Shown piece by piece: positions 14,091 to 23,143 of a stretch of 64,000 bases of DNA. Location of the stretch: positions 1 to 64,000 of the IMG/VR virus record IMGVR_UViG_3300005842_000001; one strand, 5' to 3'. The notes below the pieces were generated by a model. That model was given only the letters and a program-made list of their open reading frames with translations, was not told the origin of the DNA and ran no database searches. The DNA is from a virus. The position numbers and the translations under genes are program-made. The first letter of the stretch is position 1. Each line of letters opens with the position of its first letter.

Positions 14091-14864
14091 ATGGCTCAAG
14101 TGGTGGTGTTAGATGCTGAAACAACAGGCATTGATCCGGTGTATGATCGTCTTGTGTCTCTGGGGCTGTGCTTTCTCGACTGCCCTTTGGCTGGCGAGCA
14201 ATCGCTATGGCCAGAAGAGTATCGATTCAATCCTGAAAAGGTCATGCCGCCTGAAGTGATCGCCATTCATGGCATCACGAACGAAGAGGCGACGACATAT
14301 CCCAAGTTCGCTGAGCATGCTCAAGAGCTTTATGCTCGACTGATCAAAGTTGACGCTATCGCTGGCTTCAATCTCTTTGGACTCGACCTGCCTATTCTGT
14401 GGTCAGAGTTCAACAGGTGCGGGCTTGACTGGAACGCTCTCAGTTTCGTTGTCATTGATGCTGGCACGTTGTTCAAGAAGAGAGAGCCTCGAACCTTAAA
14501 AGCGGCTGTCGAGTTCTACCGCAACGATCCAGAATGGCAAGGCCATTCAGCGGGCGAAGATGCCAGCGCAACTGCCAACGTCTTAATCAGTCAGCTAGAG
14601 AGGTACGGTCTGCTTAGCTCTGATCTTGAGAAGATCAGCGAAGAGAGCCTGTACCATCGGCCAGTAGATATGGGCGGCAAGCTGAAGCGGCGGGAAGATG
14701 GCATGATCTGCTACGCATTCGGACAGCAGAAAGATGTACCAGTGATCGACAACCCTGGCTATGCTCGTTGGATGATCGATAAAGACTTCCACCCGCATAC
14801 CAAGAAAGTGCTTCTGTCACTCATTGAGCCTGAAGAGTTCTCAGGCCGGGAAGGTGAGTTCTAA
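14091..14864 (+). CDS. DnaQ-like 3'-5' exonuclease
   Basis: The 257-residue protein has the DEDD exonuclease motifs: VVLDAETTG (D8, E10), IHGITNEEA, GFNLFGLDLPIL, and HSAGEDASATANVL (His and Asp of ExoIII). It resembles the epsilon-type/RNase T superfamily and probably degrades single-stranded DNA or RNA ends in phage replication or repair. The C-terminal part beyond about residue 185 is extra and unrecognised. Translation may be controlled by the palindrome covering its SD. TAATG junction to the next gene. Confidence 0.85.
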   Translation: MAQVVVLDAETTGIDPVYDRLVSLGLCFLDCPLAGEQSLWPEEYRFNPEKVMPPEVIAIHGITNEEATTYPKFAEHAQELYARLIKVDAIAGFNLFGLDLPILWSEFNRCGLDWNALSFVVIDAGTLFKKREPRTLKAAVEFYRNDPEWQGHSAGEDASATANVLISQLERYGLLSSDLEKISEESLYHRPVDMGGKLKRREDGMICYAFGQQKDVPVIDNPGYARWMIDKDFHPHTKKVLLSLIEPEEFSGREGEF

Positions 14865-15232
14865 TGAAGTGGGATAACAGCAACACGCTCTGGCTTCACT
14901 TCCCGAAAACTGGCCCGGTTGTCATTGATCATGACTTGTATATGGTCTGTCTCGTCAAACGCTCAATCACAGTCGAGATGGACTATATGCAGTTCATGAA
15001 AATCAGATCACAGTGCCATTCTCTTGTGTACGTCTGGAACAAAGAGATTGATGGCACATATTTCCGTGTCAAGGACTATCGGTCTAGCTCGTGGCTTCGT
15101 CCCATTGTCATTATCGAATTGGAACCTGACAGATCGCCGGTGGAAGAGTATTTGTTGAATCGGGCCATGTTGCGTGATGCAACGTGGTACATACCAGACC
15201 CCAGGATTTTCATCAGAAACATCACGGAGTAA
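14864..15232 (+). CDS. Hypothetical protein, 122 aa
   Basis: It starts at the TAATG junction with the exonuclease gene. Mixed alpha/beta, with a Trp in LWLHFPKTGPVVID and a C-terminal PDPRIFIRNITE. No family recognised. Probably co-expressed with the exonuclease. Confidence 0.6.
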   Translation: MKWDNSNTLWLHFPKTGPVVIDHDLYMVCLVKRSITVEMDYMQFMKIRSQCHSLVYVWNKEIDGTYFRVKDYRSSSWLRPIVIIELEPDRSPVEEYLLNRAMLRDATWYIPDPRIFIRNITE

Positions 15233-15236
15233 GCAG

Positions 15237-15920
15237 ATGCGTGGAATCATGTTCAGCGACGAAATGGCGTTGGCGATCAAGACAGGAGAGAAGACTCAGA
15301 CTAGGCGGCTGACTGGCCTTGATGCTCTCAACAAAACTACGAATACTCGCAACGCCATCAGATCGTCAAGCCTGTTCTATGATCGATGGGAGTTCTACAA
15401 GTTTGCCACCGATTCGATCATCAGCATGAAATGCCCGTATGGTCTGGAAGGCGACACGCTATATGTCAAGCAGCGCTGGCGAACTTATCAGCCGCCTGAT
15501 CGTCCAGGTGGTATTCTCTTTGCTAACAACTCATTCGTGAAAACGCCCGACAACGTAATTGATCAAGCTCATTGGCTCAAGTTGCACCAAAAAAGAAATG
15601 GCGACAACTTCAGGCCAGCAATGTTCATGCCTTCGCATTGGGCGCTACAGCATGTCAGGCTTGACAAGATCGAAGTGAAACGACTTCAATCTATTAGCTG
15701 GGGTGATGCCGCTGCTGAAGGCGTGACAGCATGGGGTGAAAGATCATGCCCAGGTTGTGTAGGCAATCAATGCCCGAAGTATGTGACAGAATGCCCGATC
15801 TTTGTTCGGGGCTACATCGAAGAGTACCGCAAGCTCTGGAACAAAATCAATGGAGCGAAGATGCCTTGGGAATTGAACCCTTGGGTGTGGAAGCTCACTT
15901 TCACGAGGATGAAGCCATGA
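15237..15920 (+). CDS. ASCH-like phage protein, 227 aa
   Basis: Starts MRGIMFSDEMALAIKTGEKTQTRRL, the N-terminus typical of ASCH/PUA-like phage proteins, followed by CPYGLEGDTLYVKQRW and later LDKIEVKRLQSISWGDAAAEGV. A CPGCVGNQCPKY...ECP cluster near the C-terminus is an addition that may bind zinc. ASCH domains bind RNA or nucleotides in known cases; the target here is unknown. Start 15237 is supported by CACGGAG. Confidence 0.75.
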   Translation: MRGIMFSDEMALAIKTGEKTQTRRLTGLDALNKTTNTRNAIRSSSLFYDRWEFYKFATDSIISMKCPYGLEGDTLYVKQRWRTYQPPDRPGGILFANNSFVKTPDNVIDQAHWLKLHQKRNGDNFRPAMFMPSHWALQHVRLDKIEVKRLQSISWGDAAAEGVTAWGERSCPGCVGNQCPKYVTECPIFVRGYIEEYRKLWNKINGAKMPWELNPWVWKLTFTRMKP

Positions 15921-16168
15921 TCATGTTCAGAGTTCAGAAGTGCTATCAACCATTCATCAACGGCAAGCACCACGACAGATTCACCAACGTGTTGAGAGCA
16001 GCACAGCGCTACACTCTCACGACAGGAAAACCTTGCATCTTCAAAGCTCATCAGCTTTACGTTGTAATCAGACGGAACAAACTTCAGAAGCACGAGCTAA
16101 GGCACTCACTCACAGCATTCGGCATGGGGCTTGTTTGGCCCTGGCAAGCTCATTTGCAATTCAATTAG
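15917..16168 (+). CDS. Hypothetical protein, 83 aa
   Basis: ATGA overlap with the ASCH-like gene. Basic, with several aromatic residues. Its last codons are part of the 16155-16175 inverted repeat and of the next promoter-like element, so coding and control sequences overlap. Confidence 0.55.
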   Translation: MIMFRVQKCYQPFINGKHHDRFTNVLRAAQRYTLTTGKPCIFKAHQLYVVIRRNKLQKHELRHSLTAFGMGLVWPWQAHLQFN

Positions 16169-16181
16169 AATTGCATATATC
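16154..16181 (+). promoter_or_regulatory. Promoter-like element TTGCAA-N16-TATATC with palindrome
   Basis: TTGCAA 16154-16159 and TATATC 16176-16181. A perfect inverted repeat TGCAATTC-AATTA-GAATTGCA (16155-16175) covers the -35 and spacer, a natural operator position. The -10 region is identical over 17 bases to the 9628 element. Upstream of gene 16207. Confidence 0.65.
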
Positions 16182-16206
16182 TATTGTCACCTAACAGGAG
16201 AGCAGT

Positions 16207-17436
16207 ATGAGCAGCGAAGTCAAAGGCGTATATCTGGGCGATTCATCCGGTAAACGTGTTGGCATCATCACGAGAGAGTATAAGGATGAGAATGGCAGGG
16301 ATCGTATTGATATTCAGATTGACAAAGAAGCGTATGAATACATCCAGCAAGTTTTGAATCATCCAGTGGTATCATTCAAAGCGAAAAAAAGAGACAATAT
16401 CACACTTGAGCCAGTGACGTTGCTTGGCGATCAGGTGCCTACGGTCGATTGGGACAGACCAGCAAAGTCAACACCGCTTGCAGACATTCAGAAGGCTGTC
16501 AAGGATTCAGAGTTATACACCAGACCTGTCGAGCAATCATTTGAAACGATTACAGAACAGGACTTGGAAGAGATTGCCACCAACACGAATAATTACTTTG
16601 ACAAAAACAAAGAGGGATTGCTATTAGCCCTGAAGGAAGAACTACTAGAAGCTCACAGAGAGCGTGGCGAGAGCTTCATTCACCTTTACCCGTTGGTTGA
16701 GTCAGCGATTCATCGTGAGCGCTACAGTAAGTTCCAGAAGCTCGTCGAAGGCCAATCGTTTGAAGCAACAGTCCAGACAGCGATGCAAGCATGGAACGAA
16801 GCGCTGATCGAGCTAGAGAAGGCTGGCGACATGCTGGCGAAAGAGCCGAAGCTCAAGAAGTTCAGCTACACCGATGAGGATGGTACTGAGATAGAAATTG
16901 CGCATTGGGGCGTTCGTCATATTGCGGCCTCTGTGATCGACACTTTAAGTGATGCCAAAAACTATGTCACCGTTGAATTGCCATTTATTGACGGCTCTGG
17001 ATATATAGATGTTGTTGTTCAGCGACGAGGACATGAAACACCTGTAGAGCATCTCTACCATGCCCGCAGACTTATTGAAACAATTGTCAAGCTCTGCAAC
17101 GATGGCAAGAGAGTTAGCTTCTCTGAAGACACAGGCGGCAATACTCTCACCGTCTCAATAAACGCTCGGCATTCGCATGTCGGTACTCACGAGTGTACTA
17201 CTCAAGAATTGCTTGATCAACTGCATGGGCTGCTGGTAGAAGGTCGTGGGCTATCGTGGCATGATGAGACTGAAGAATATAAAGATTCAGGCCAGATGGC
17301 CTTGGCACTCAAGAATAGAATCGAGTCAGGCGATGAAATCACAGACGAGATGAGAAGGCAGATCGGCATTATGTTGATCTGCTACGAAGGCTTGATCTGT
17401 CAGCAGTTCTTACCGGAGAATCGAGACAATGTTTAA
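16207..17436 (+). CDS. Large hypothetical protein, 409 aa
   Basis: ATG 16207 follows ACAGGAGAGCAGT and the 16154 promoter element. N-terminal beta-rich segment (about 1-45), a helical acidic region (about 95-235), then an alpha/beta region with [17 protein letters not shown]. No enzymatic motif recognised. Its 3' end overlaps the SEC-C gene by 8 bases. It is the largest protein of the early block and possibly under its own control. Confidence 0.65.
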   Translation: MSSEVKGVYLGDSSGKRVGIITREYKDENGRDRIDIQIDKEAYEYIQQVLNHPVVSFKAKKRDNITLEPVTLLGDQVPTVDWDRPAKSTPLADIQKAVKDSELYTRPVEQSFETITEQDLEEIATNTNNYFDKNKEGLLLALKEELLEAHRERGESFIHLYPLVESAIHRERYSKFQKLVEGQSFEATVQTAMQAWNEALIELEKAGDMLAKEPKLKKFSYTDEDGTEIEIAHWGVRHIAASVIDTLSDAKNYVTVELPFIDGSGYIDVVVQRRGHETPVEHLYHARRLIETIVKLCNDGKRVSFSEDTGGNTLTVSINARHSHVGTHECTTQELLDQLHGLLVEGRGLSWHDETEEYKDSGQMALALKNRIESGDEITDEMRRQIGIMLICYEGLICQQFLPENRDNV

Positions 17437-17725
17437 GATCAGTGGTGGTACTAGCGCAGGCAAGACAATGACACCTATGGAATGGGAGACATTCATGAAC
17501 CGACACCAGAGAATCCTACTTGATTGCGGTGTCCAGCACTCAGTAACTGTCAAGCAGCGTGTTGACACTTTCAAGAAGACTGGCCGACTGCCAATCCTCA
17601 ATCGCTACACAGAGCCGGGCAGGAACGACCCATGCCCTTGCGAGAGTGGCAAAAAATATAAGCATTGCTGCATTGACAAGAATCGCCGCAACGTGGGAGT
17701 AGCCAACTTCATCGCTAACCAGTAA
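17429..17725 (+). CDS. SEC-C motif protein, 98 aa
   Basis: [17 protein letters not shown] near residues 65-82 is a complete SEC-C zinc motif, as at the C-terminus of SecA. The N-terminal part is not recognised. SEC-C modules usually bind zinc and mediate protein contacts; here the partner is unknown. Last gene before a strong terminator. Confidence 0.75.
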   Translation: MFKISGGTSAGKTMTPMEWETFMNRHQRILLDCGVQHSVTVKQRVDTFKKTGRLPILNRYTEPGRNDPCPCESGKKYKHCCIDKNRRNVGVANFIANQ

Positions 17726-17782
17726 GGACGATCAATGTACTTTTCGACACGCTTCACAGCAGAGCATCGACAGGCGATCAGT

Positions 17783-17816
17783 AGCACAGCGCATCGCCGC
17801 TGTGCTTTTTTATTTT
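17783..17816 (+). terminator. Rho-independent terminator ending the early block
   Basis: AGCACAGC (17783-17790) and GCTGTGCT (17799-17806) form a perfect 8-base stem with an 8-base loop, followed by TTTTTTATTTT. Confidence 0.85.
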
Positions 17817-17824
17817 CGCTCATC

Positions 17825-17853
17825 TTCCAATCGGGCATGAAAGTTAGTACATT
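17825..17853 (+). promoter_or_regulatory. Possible promoter for the structural block
   Basis: TTCCAA (17825-17830), 17-base spacer, TACATT (17848-17853), located just after the terminator and before gene 17880. Weak match; supported mainly by position. Confidence 0.3.
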
Positions 17854-17879
17854 GTTGAACAACAAGGGGAGCCAGAAGC

Positions 17880-18305
17880 ATGGCGGCATCAGCGTGGGCA
17901 TTCACTGACACTGGACGGACAAGTCTACTCAATGGCACATTCGACATTGATTCTGACAGCTTCAAAATGGCTCTATTGCAGTCTACCAGCAATATCGGAG
18001 CATCAAGCACCACTCATGCTGGTGTTACAAACGAAGTGGCAAACGCCAACGGATACACTACTGGCGGCATAGCAGTAACCTTGACGCTGGCCGGTACTAC
18101 CACAGTCACTGTTGACATATCGACTGACCCGGTGTGGACAGCTTCAGGCGGTTCGATCACTGCTCGGTTTGGTGAGATTTACGAAGTTGCTGGCAACGTG
18201 CTTTGCTACAGTACGCTTGACACGACGCCAGCAGATGTGTCAGCAACAACCGGCAACACGTTGACTGTTGCTGCCAATGCCAGCGGTGTCTTTACCTTAG
18301 CTTAA
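17880..18305 (+). CDS. Probable virion protein, 141 aa
   Basis: ATG 17880 follows AAGGGGAGCCAGAAGC. Ser/Thr/Ala/Gly-rich beta protein (DSFKMALLQSTSNIGA, GGIAVTLTLAGTTTVT), resembling small beta proteins next to phage fibre genes. First gene after the terminator. Assignment as structural is from composition and neighbours. Confidence 0.6.
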   Translation: MAASAWAFTDTGRTSLLNGTFDIDSDSFKMALLQSTSNIGASSTTHAGVTNEVANANGYTTGGIAVTLTLAGTTTVTVDISTDPVWTASGGSITARFGEIYEVAGNVLCYSTLDTTPADVSATTGNTLTVAANASGVFTLA

Positions 18306-18321
18306 AGTGGGAGTCATCACC

Positions 18322-18819
18322 GTGAGAGAATCAGTATTGCGAACGCTGCCAGAAATGGCAAAAACAGAATCCGGCCCATTCTGCAAGCTGGCTCTCAGTT
18401 GCATGAAGGTTGACGTTAGAAACTATCCACGTTTTGAAAAGCTAGAAGACGTGATCAAGGCTGCTGGTCACAAGATCGATTACAAAGAGAAAGAAAACAT
18501 CACCATCTGTACCGTCAAGGGCAAGGGTGGTCACATTCGATCTGATGACAACGGCAATGAAGTCTTTCACGAAAATCCTGAAGCGCTATTGGCTCACGGC
18601 GTTGACGTTGACAAAGATGAAGCATTGCTACAGGCTCTCTTGGGCGCTATGCGTGAAGAGATAGCACGAGCAGAGGTAGCCAAGGCTCTCGCTGACAAAG
18701 GGCATAAGGTCAATCAGGAACTCAGGCAAGAGCTAGAGAGTCGATTTATTCAGAAGGGTGGACACGAGAGACTGAAAGCAGACATGGAAACTCTTGACGC
18801 TGCCAAGCCGGTCAGTTAA
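18322..18819 (+). CDS. Hypothetical protein, 165 aa
   Basis: The frame is open from GTG 18307, but GTG 18322 lies 8 bases after GGGAG and is the better start. Helical C-terminal half with charged residues (KALADKGHKVNQELRQELESRF). Function unknown; it sits between two putative virion genes. Confidence 0.6.
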   Translation: MRESVLRTLPEMAKTESGPFCKLALSCMKVDVRNYPRFEKLEDVIKAAGHKIDYKEKENITICTVKGKGGHIRSDDNGNEVFHENPEALLAHGVDVDKDEALLQALLGAMREEIARAEVAKALADKGHKVNQELRQELESRFIQKGGHERLKADMETLDAAKPVS

Positions 18820-18834
18820 ACCAGCGGGGGCATC

Positions 18835-20694
18835 GTGGCTACTCGCTTCTATTTCTCAGCATCAACAACACCGACAAACAGTCCAGGCTTTGCCGCCTGG
18901 ACTCGTACCTCTGAAGGTGTACGCCGCAAAATGTCGCCCACCAAAGATGGTAGCGCCATGACGGGGCTAACGACATTCGCCAACACTTCACCAGCAGCCA
19001 ACGCCTCATCGTTAGTCGTCCAGTTTTCGAGTGATCCGCTGTCAGTCGGAATTGCTTTCTCTTCGCTCGATACTGTCAAGTGCCAGATACGTTGCAATGA
19101 ATCAGCAGTCAATGACAACATCAATCGCGCTCCGATCTGTGTGAAGATTTACAACGGTACGACTCTGCAAGCAACGCTCTTGGCGTTGGCAGCAGTCGGC
19201 CCAAACACGACTGAATGGCCTACTTCAGCCACCAATAAATCAGTTGCTGATGGTGATGCTTGCTCAGGTATTGCACCGAGCTACACAACGGTGGCCGGTG
19301 ATTATCTCGTCGTGGAAGTGGGAGCGCAAGTTGACGCCACTGGCGGTACGTCTGTCACTGGTACGATGAGCATCGGCTCGAATAGTGGCACTGATCTTGG
19401 TCAGAATGAAACTGATACATCGGCTTTTAACCCTTGGTTTGAAATCAGTCGAACGCTCTCTTTCGATACGACGATTACCGTTCCAACTAAATCGCTGACA
19501 CTGACAAAGTTTGCACCGTTGGCCAACCTGACAGTGATTCCACCAGTGAAGTCGCTGACACTTACGAAGTTTGCGCCGACAGTCAGCGTACCTAACAATC
19601 AAACAGCAACGCCGCCAACAAAGGCACTGACACTTACCAAGTTTGCACCACAAGCCAATAAAGCGATCATCCCACCTGTGAAGGCATTAGCCACTACGAA
19701 GTTTGCACCTTCAGCGATCATCGGGCAGATCGTTACCGTTCCTGTCAAGACGCTGGCGCTCACCAAGTTTGCCCCTGCTACTGTCTTTGGTCAGTCAGTC
19801 ATTGTGCCAGTCAAGACGTTGACACTGACAGCGTTTGCACCAACAGTACAGACGCCGAGACTCGTGACAGTGCCACTGAAGACGCTGACCACTGCAAGGT
19901 TTTCTCCTCAAGTCAACAAGGCGATCATCCCGCCAGTGAAGTCGTTGACCATCAGCACATTTGCTCCGAGCATCGGCAAAGGCTACATCGTTCCAGTGAA
20001 GCAACTCACCATCACCAAGTTCGCTCCTTCGATTGGCAAGGGCTATGTGGTGCCAACGAAGTCACTCACGTTGAGTACATTCAGCCCGGCGATAGCGATG
20101 CCTAGAACAGTCACACCACCAACACAATCATTGCTGCTGACACGCTTTGCACCTACCGCATTTGCCAATGCTGGACTCACGATCACACCAGGAACAAAGA
20201 ATCTGCTACTGACTCGGTTCGCTCCTGTTGTCGTCAATCCTCGAACGATCACGCCGAATACATCGTCTCTGAGTCTTACCCGCTTTGCCCCTGTGATCGC
20301 TGTACCTCGCACAGTGACACCGGCAACAGCGTCTCTGTCTCTTGCTAGATTCTCGCCATCAGTGAATGTGCCTACTATGATCACGCCGCCCACACTGGCG
20401 ATGCACTTGGCTTTATATTCACCTGAAGCGTGGAGTCCTGTTAGAGTAATTCCTCTCCCTCTCAGCTTGACGATCAGCACCTTTTCACCTGTTATCACCG
20501 GCAGGATTTATGAAACGTACATGGTGTATGGTGTGAGACTGACAAACGATCCTTTCAGGATGAGAGGTGTCTCTCTCGTCAATGATCCTATAATCATGAC
20601 TGGCGTTTCACTGGCCAATGATTTATATATAGTCAGCCCGTTGCTAACTCATCTTAGGATAGTGACGGGTGGAGTGATGCCAGATGGAGGGTGA
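18835..20694 (+). CDS. Fibre-like protein with 16 tandem repeats
   Basis: GTG start at 18835 after GGGGGCATC. The 619-residue protein has an N-terminal beta domain (about 1-210), then about 16 imperfect repeats of 20-30 residues with the core PPxKSLTLTKFAP (variants TRFAP, ARFSP, STFAP), and a short C-terminal segment with three VxLxNDPxxMxGV-like units. Repeats of this kind are common in phage virion proteins and suggest an extended fibre or spacer. The repeat DNA itself is diverged, so expansion is not recent. Role in host contact is inferred. Confidence 0.7.
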   Translation: MATRFYFSASTTPTNSPGFAAWTRTSEGVRRKMSPTKDGSAMTGLTTFANTSPAANASSLVVQFSSDPLSVGIAFSSLDTVKCQIRCNESAVNDNINRAPICVKIYNGTTLQATLLALAAVGPNTTEWPTSATNKSVADGDACSGIAPSYTTVAGDYLVVEVGAQVDATGGTSVTGTMSIGSNSGTDLGQNETDTSAFNPWFEISRTLSFDTTITVPTKSLTLTKFAPLANLTVIPPVKSLTLTKFAPTVSVPNNQTATPPTKALTLTKFAPQANKAIIPPVKALATTKFAPSAIIGQIVTVPVKTLALTKFAPATVFGQSVIVPVKTLTLTAFAPTVQTPRLVTVPLKTLTTARFSPQVNKAIIPPVKSLTISTFAPSIGKGYIVPVKQLTITKFAPSIGKGYVVPTKSLTLSTFSPAIAMPRTVTPPTQSLLLTRFAPTAFANAGLTITPGTKNLLLTRFAPVVVNPRTITPNTSSLSLTRFAPVIAVPRTVTPATASLSLARFSPSVNVPTMITPPTLAMHLALYSPEAWSPVRVIPLPLSLTISTFSPVITGRIYETYMVYGVRLTNDPFRMRGVSLVNDPIIMTGVSLANDLYIVSPLLTHLRIVTGGVMPDGG

Positions 20695-20697
20695 GCG

Positions 20698-20985
20698 ATG
20701 AGGCAGATCGTAGCTGAAGAGACTGGCAGAACTCTTGTTTTCGATGACTTCGGCATTGATTGGCAGGGGCTTGGCTACACACTGAAACTTGAAGCCACCG
20801 ACGCCAACGAGGTTACAAGAATACATGCAATATCGCCAAGCGTGACTTACCCACACGGCGGGCAGATCGTCGGCACAGATGATATTATGCCGATTTCTGG
20901 TCGGTACACTTGCGTTGTCTACGAAGAGAACAACCTCTACATCAGTAGCCGATTCACTGTTACAATTGGTCAGGGACATTATTAG
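20698..20985 (+). CDS. Hypothetical protein, 95 aa
   Basis: Directly after the repeat protein. Beta-rich; probably a small virion or fibre-associated protein. No motif recognised. Confidence 0.55.
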   Translation: MRQIVAEETGRTLVFDDFGIDWQGLGYTLKLEATDANEVTRIHAISPSVTYPHGGQIVGTDDIMPISGRYTCVVYEENNLYISSRFTVTIGQGHY

Positions 20986-21032
20986 TAGGTTGGCATCTTC
21001 CAATTCAAACGGAAGAATATATCTATAGGCAA

Positions 21033-21680
21033 ATGAGCGAAGAATCACAGACACTGATTCCACCAAGAGAAGATCGACCGAAGCGCAAGCCTTCAGTTGA
21101 CAAGATGGTGATTGAGTACCGCAGAATGTTGGTGGCTCAAAAGTATTTGCGCGGGCAGTCAATGGACAAGATTGCTCAAGAGATGCCCCCAGAGTTGGCT
21201 TGCTCAAGAAGTTCTGTTTACCGTGACTTACAAGCGCTTCGTGAGATATGGCGAAAAGAAGCCAACCTGCCTATTGCAGACATGCGAGCAAAAGAACTCG
21301 CCAAGATCGATGAGCTTGAACGAACTGCATGGGAAGCGTATGAGATAAGCAAGGGCGACAAGATCGTGTCTCGATTCGGTACAGTGCTGCCAGCGACTAC
21401 AGCAGGAAGCAAGCCATCAGTGACTGGCGCCCACACTCGGACGATCACAAAATCAACCGCTGGTAATCCGCGCTTTCTAGAAATGATAGAAAAGTGCATC
21501 AATCGTCGGTGTGAAATCTTAGGTCTCAAACGTCAAACGACTCTCGATCCTATGGCTGACATGCCCATACTTGGCATATCATTCATCGTCCGTAAGCCAC
21601 AAGAGCCAAAGCAGATCGAAGCAACACAATTGGATTCAATGGAACCAAGCAATGACGGCGAGAATGAACCAACTGCCTGA
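21033..21680 (+). CDS. Putative terminase small subunit
   Basis: The 215-residue protein has a helix-turn-helix-like segment KYLRGQSMDKIAQEMPP followed by CSRSSVYRDLQAL, then KELAKIDELERTAWEAYEIS. This layout is typical of phage small terminase/HTH proteins that recognise DNA for packaging. It sits directly upstream of and overlaps the large terminase. Position and fold type support the call; direct homology was not tested. A TATATC element (21018-21023) and a CTTCC/GGAAG hairpin precede it. Confidence 0.65.
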   Translation: MSEESQTLIPPREDRPKRKPSVDKMVIEYRRMLVAQKYLRGQSMDKIAQEMPPELACSRSSVYRDLQALREIWRKEANLPIADMRAKELAKIDELERTAWEAYEISKGDKIVSRFGTVLPATTAGSKPSVTGAHTRTITKSTAGNPRFLEMIEKCINRRCEILGLKRQTTLDPMADMPILGISFIVRKPQEPKQIEATQLDSMEPSNDGENEPTA

Positions 21681-23130
21681 GCCGCCATTCTGGAACCCGC
21701 TGGCAACTCAGAACGAAAAAGACCCAACCGTAAACCCCGGCAAGTTTTCGTGGATGGGTTCTGATGGTCGTGTGTACTTTGATCTACATGAGGGGCAAGA
21801 GAAAGCTCTTGAGAGTGAAGCAAGATTCATTGCGATCATTGCTGGCACTCAGTCGGGTAAGACAGAAAGTGGACCGCCTTGGCTCTATAACGAAATAGCA
21901 AAGCGTGGCCCTGGCGATTACATCGTTGCATCACCTACCTATCCGTTGCTTCAGAAGAAAGCTCTCCCAGCGTTCATTGAGCTATTCGATACCAAGCTGA
22001 AGCTCGGTCGATACTTTCCAGGTTCAAAGCAGTTCAAGTTTTCCAAAGAAGGATCGAGACGAATCTTTGGACGCTATGTCGACGAAAAGACCATCGTGTT
22101 CTTCGGTCATGCTCAAGACCCAGAGAGCTTGGAGTCAGCGACAGCGAAGGCAGCGTGGCTTGATGAAGCGGGACAACGCAAGTTCAAGCTGGCGTCATGG
22201 GAAGCGTTGCAGCGACGTTTGGCGATGCACATAGGCCGGGCGTTCATCACCACGACGCCTTACGATCTTGGCTGGCTCAAGAAGCAAATCTATGACCGCT
22301 GGAAAGCTGGCGACAAAGATTATGAAGTGATCAACTTCCGTTCGACGATGAACCCGGCTTTCAGTCTGAGAGAATACAACCGGGCAATGAAGACACTGCC
22401 CCGGTGGAAGTTCGATCTGTTCTATAACGGCATATTTACCCGCCCAGCCGGTGCGATCTATGATTGCTTTGAAGAGAAAAAGCATACTTGTCCACGGTTC
22501 GCCATCCCTGATCATTGGGAGCGATTGCTCGGAGTCGATTTCGGCGGCATCAATACTGCTGGCGTGTTCTTTGCCAAAGAGCCGAATACGGGGCGGCTGT
22601 TCGGTTATCGAGAGTACAACAAAAACTATTTCAACGGTGTCTTGCACGAGGGACTACCTCACACTGGCGGCACTTTGTCATGCAAGAAGCACGTTGAGAA
22701 TCTGCTCACTGGTGAAGTGATGATACCTTATGCCGTGGGCGGGGCTAAGTCAGAAAATCAATGGCGTGAAGAGATGCGAAGCGCTGGGCTTCCGGTTCGT
22801 GAGCCTGATCAGAACGAAGTAGAAATCGGCATTGGCCGGGTGTATGGCGGCATCAAAGAGAACCTGGTGGTGTTCTTCGATGATCTGATTTACACGCTTG
22901 ATGAGTTTTCCACTTACTCACGAGAGATGGACGATCAGGGAGAAGTCACCGAAGAGATTGAAGATAAAGAAACGTATCACCATCTTGACGCCTGTAGATA
23001 TATATTAGGCGACGAGTTCAGAGACATACTGACATGGAAGGATATGAAGACTGGCGAAGATCATCAAGAATCTGTAAATCAATACACAGCGCATCGTCAA
23101 TCGGCCAGTGAAATCCTGAAGACTCTCTAA
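21652..23130 (+). CDS. terL: Terminase large subunit
   Basis: The 492-residue ATPase/nuclease that packages DNA into proheads. Walker A GTQSGKT (residues 65-71), Walker B AAWLDEA (about 167-173), motif III-like FITTTPYD, and nuclease motif LLGVDFGG (about 280) with HHLDACRYIL near the C-terminus. All key motifs are present. ATG 21652 overlaps the small-subunit gene by 29 bases; ATG 21664 is an alternative. Confidence 0.93.
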   Translation: MTARMNQLPEPPFWNPLATQNEKDPTVNPGKFSWMGSDGRVYFDLHEGQEKALESEARFIAIIAGTQSGKTESGPPWLYNEIAKRGPGDYIVASPTYPLLQKKALPAFIELFDTKLKLGRYFPGSKQFKFSKEGSRRIFGRYVDEKTIVFFGHAQDPESLESATAKAAWLDEAGQRKFKLASWEALQRRLAMHIGRAFITTTPYDLGWLKKQIYDRWKAGDKDYEVINFRSTMNPAFSLREYNRAMKTLPRWKFDLFYNGIFTRPAGAIYDCFEEKKHTCPRFAIPDHWERLLGVDFGGINTAGVFFAKEPNTGRLFGYREYNKNYFNGVLHEGLPHTGGTLSCKKHVENLLTGEVMIPYAVGGAKSENQWREEMRSAGLPVREPDQNEVEIGIGRVYGGIKENLVVFFDDLIYTLDEFSTYSREMDDQGEVTEEIEDKETYHHLDACRYILGDEFRDILTWKDMKTGEDHQESVNQYTAHRQSASEILKTL

Positions 23131-23143
23131 GTCAGGAGCAATC

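Noticed and set aside
17734-17879. Possible small + strand ORF from ATG 17734 after AAGGACGATCA
   Set aside because: It reads straight through the strong terminator at 17783-17816 and into the start of the next gene; chance frame is more likely.
20043-20498. Minus-strand ORF of 151 codons opposite the 16-repeat protein
   Set aside because: Its apparent repetition is the complement of the sense repeat; no motif and no SD.
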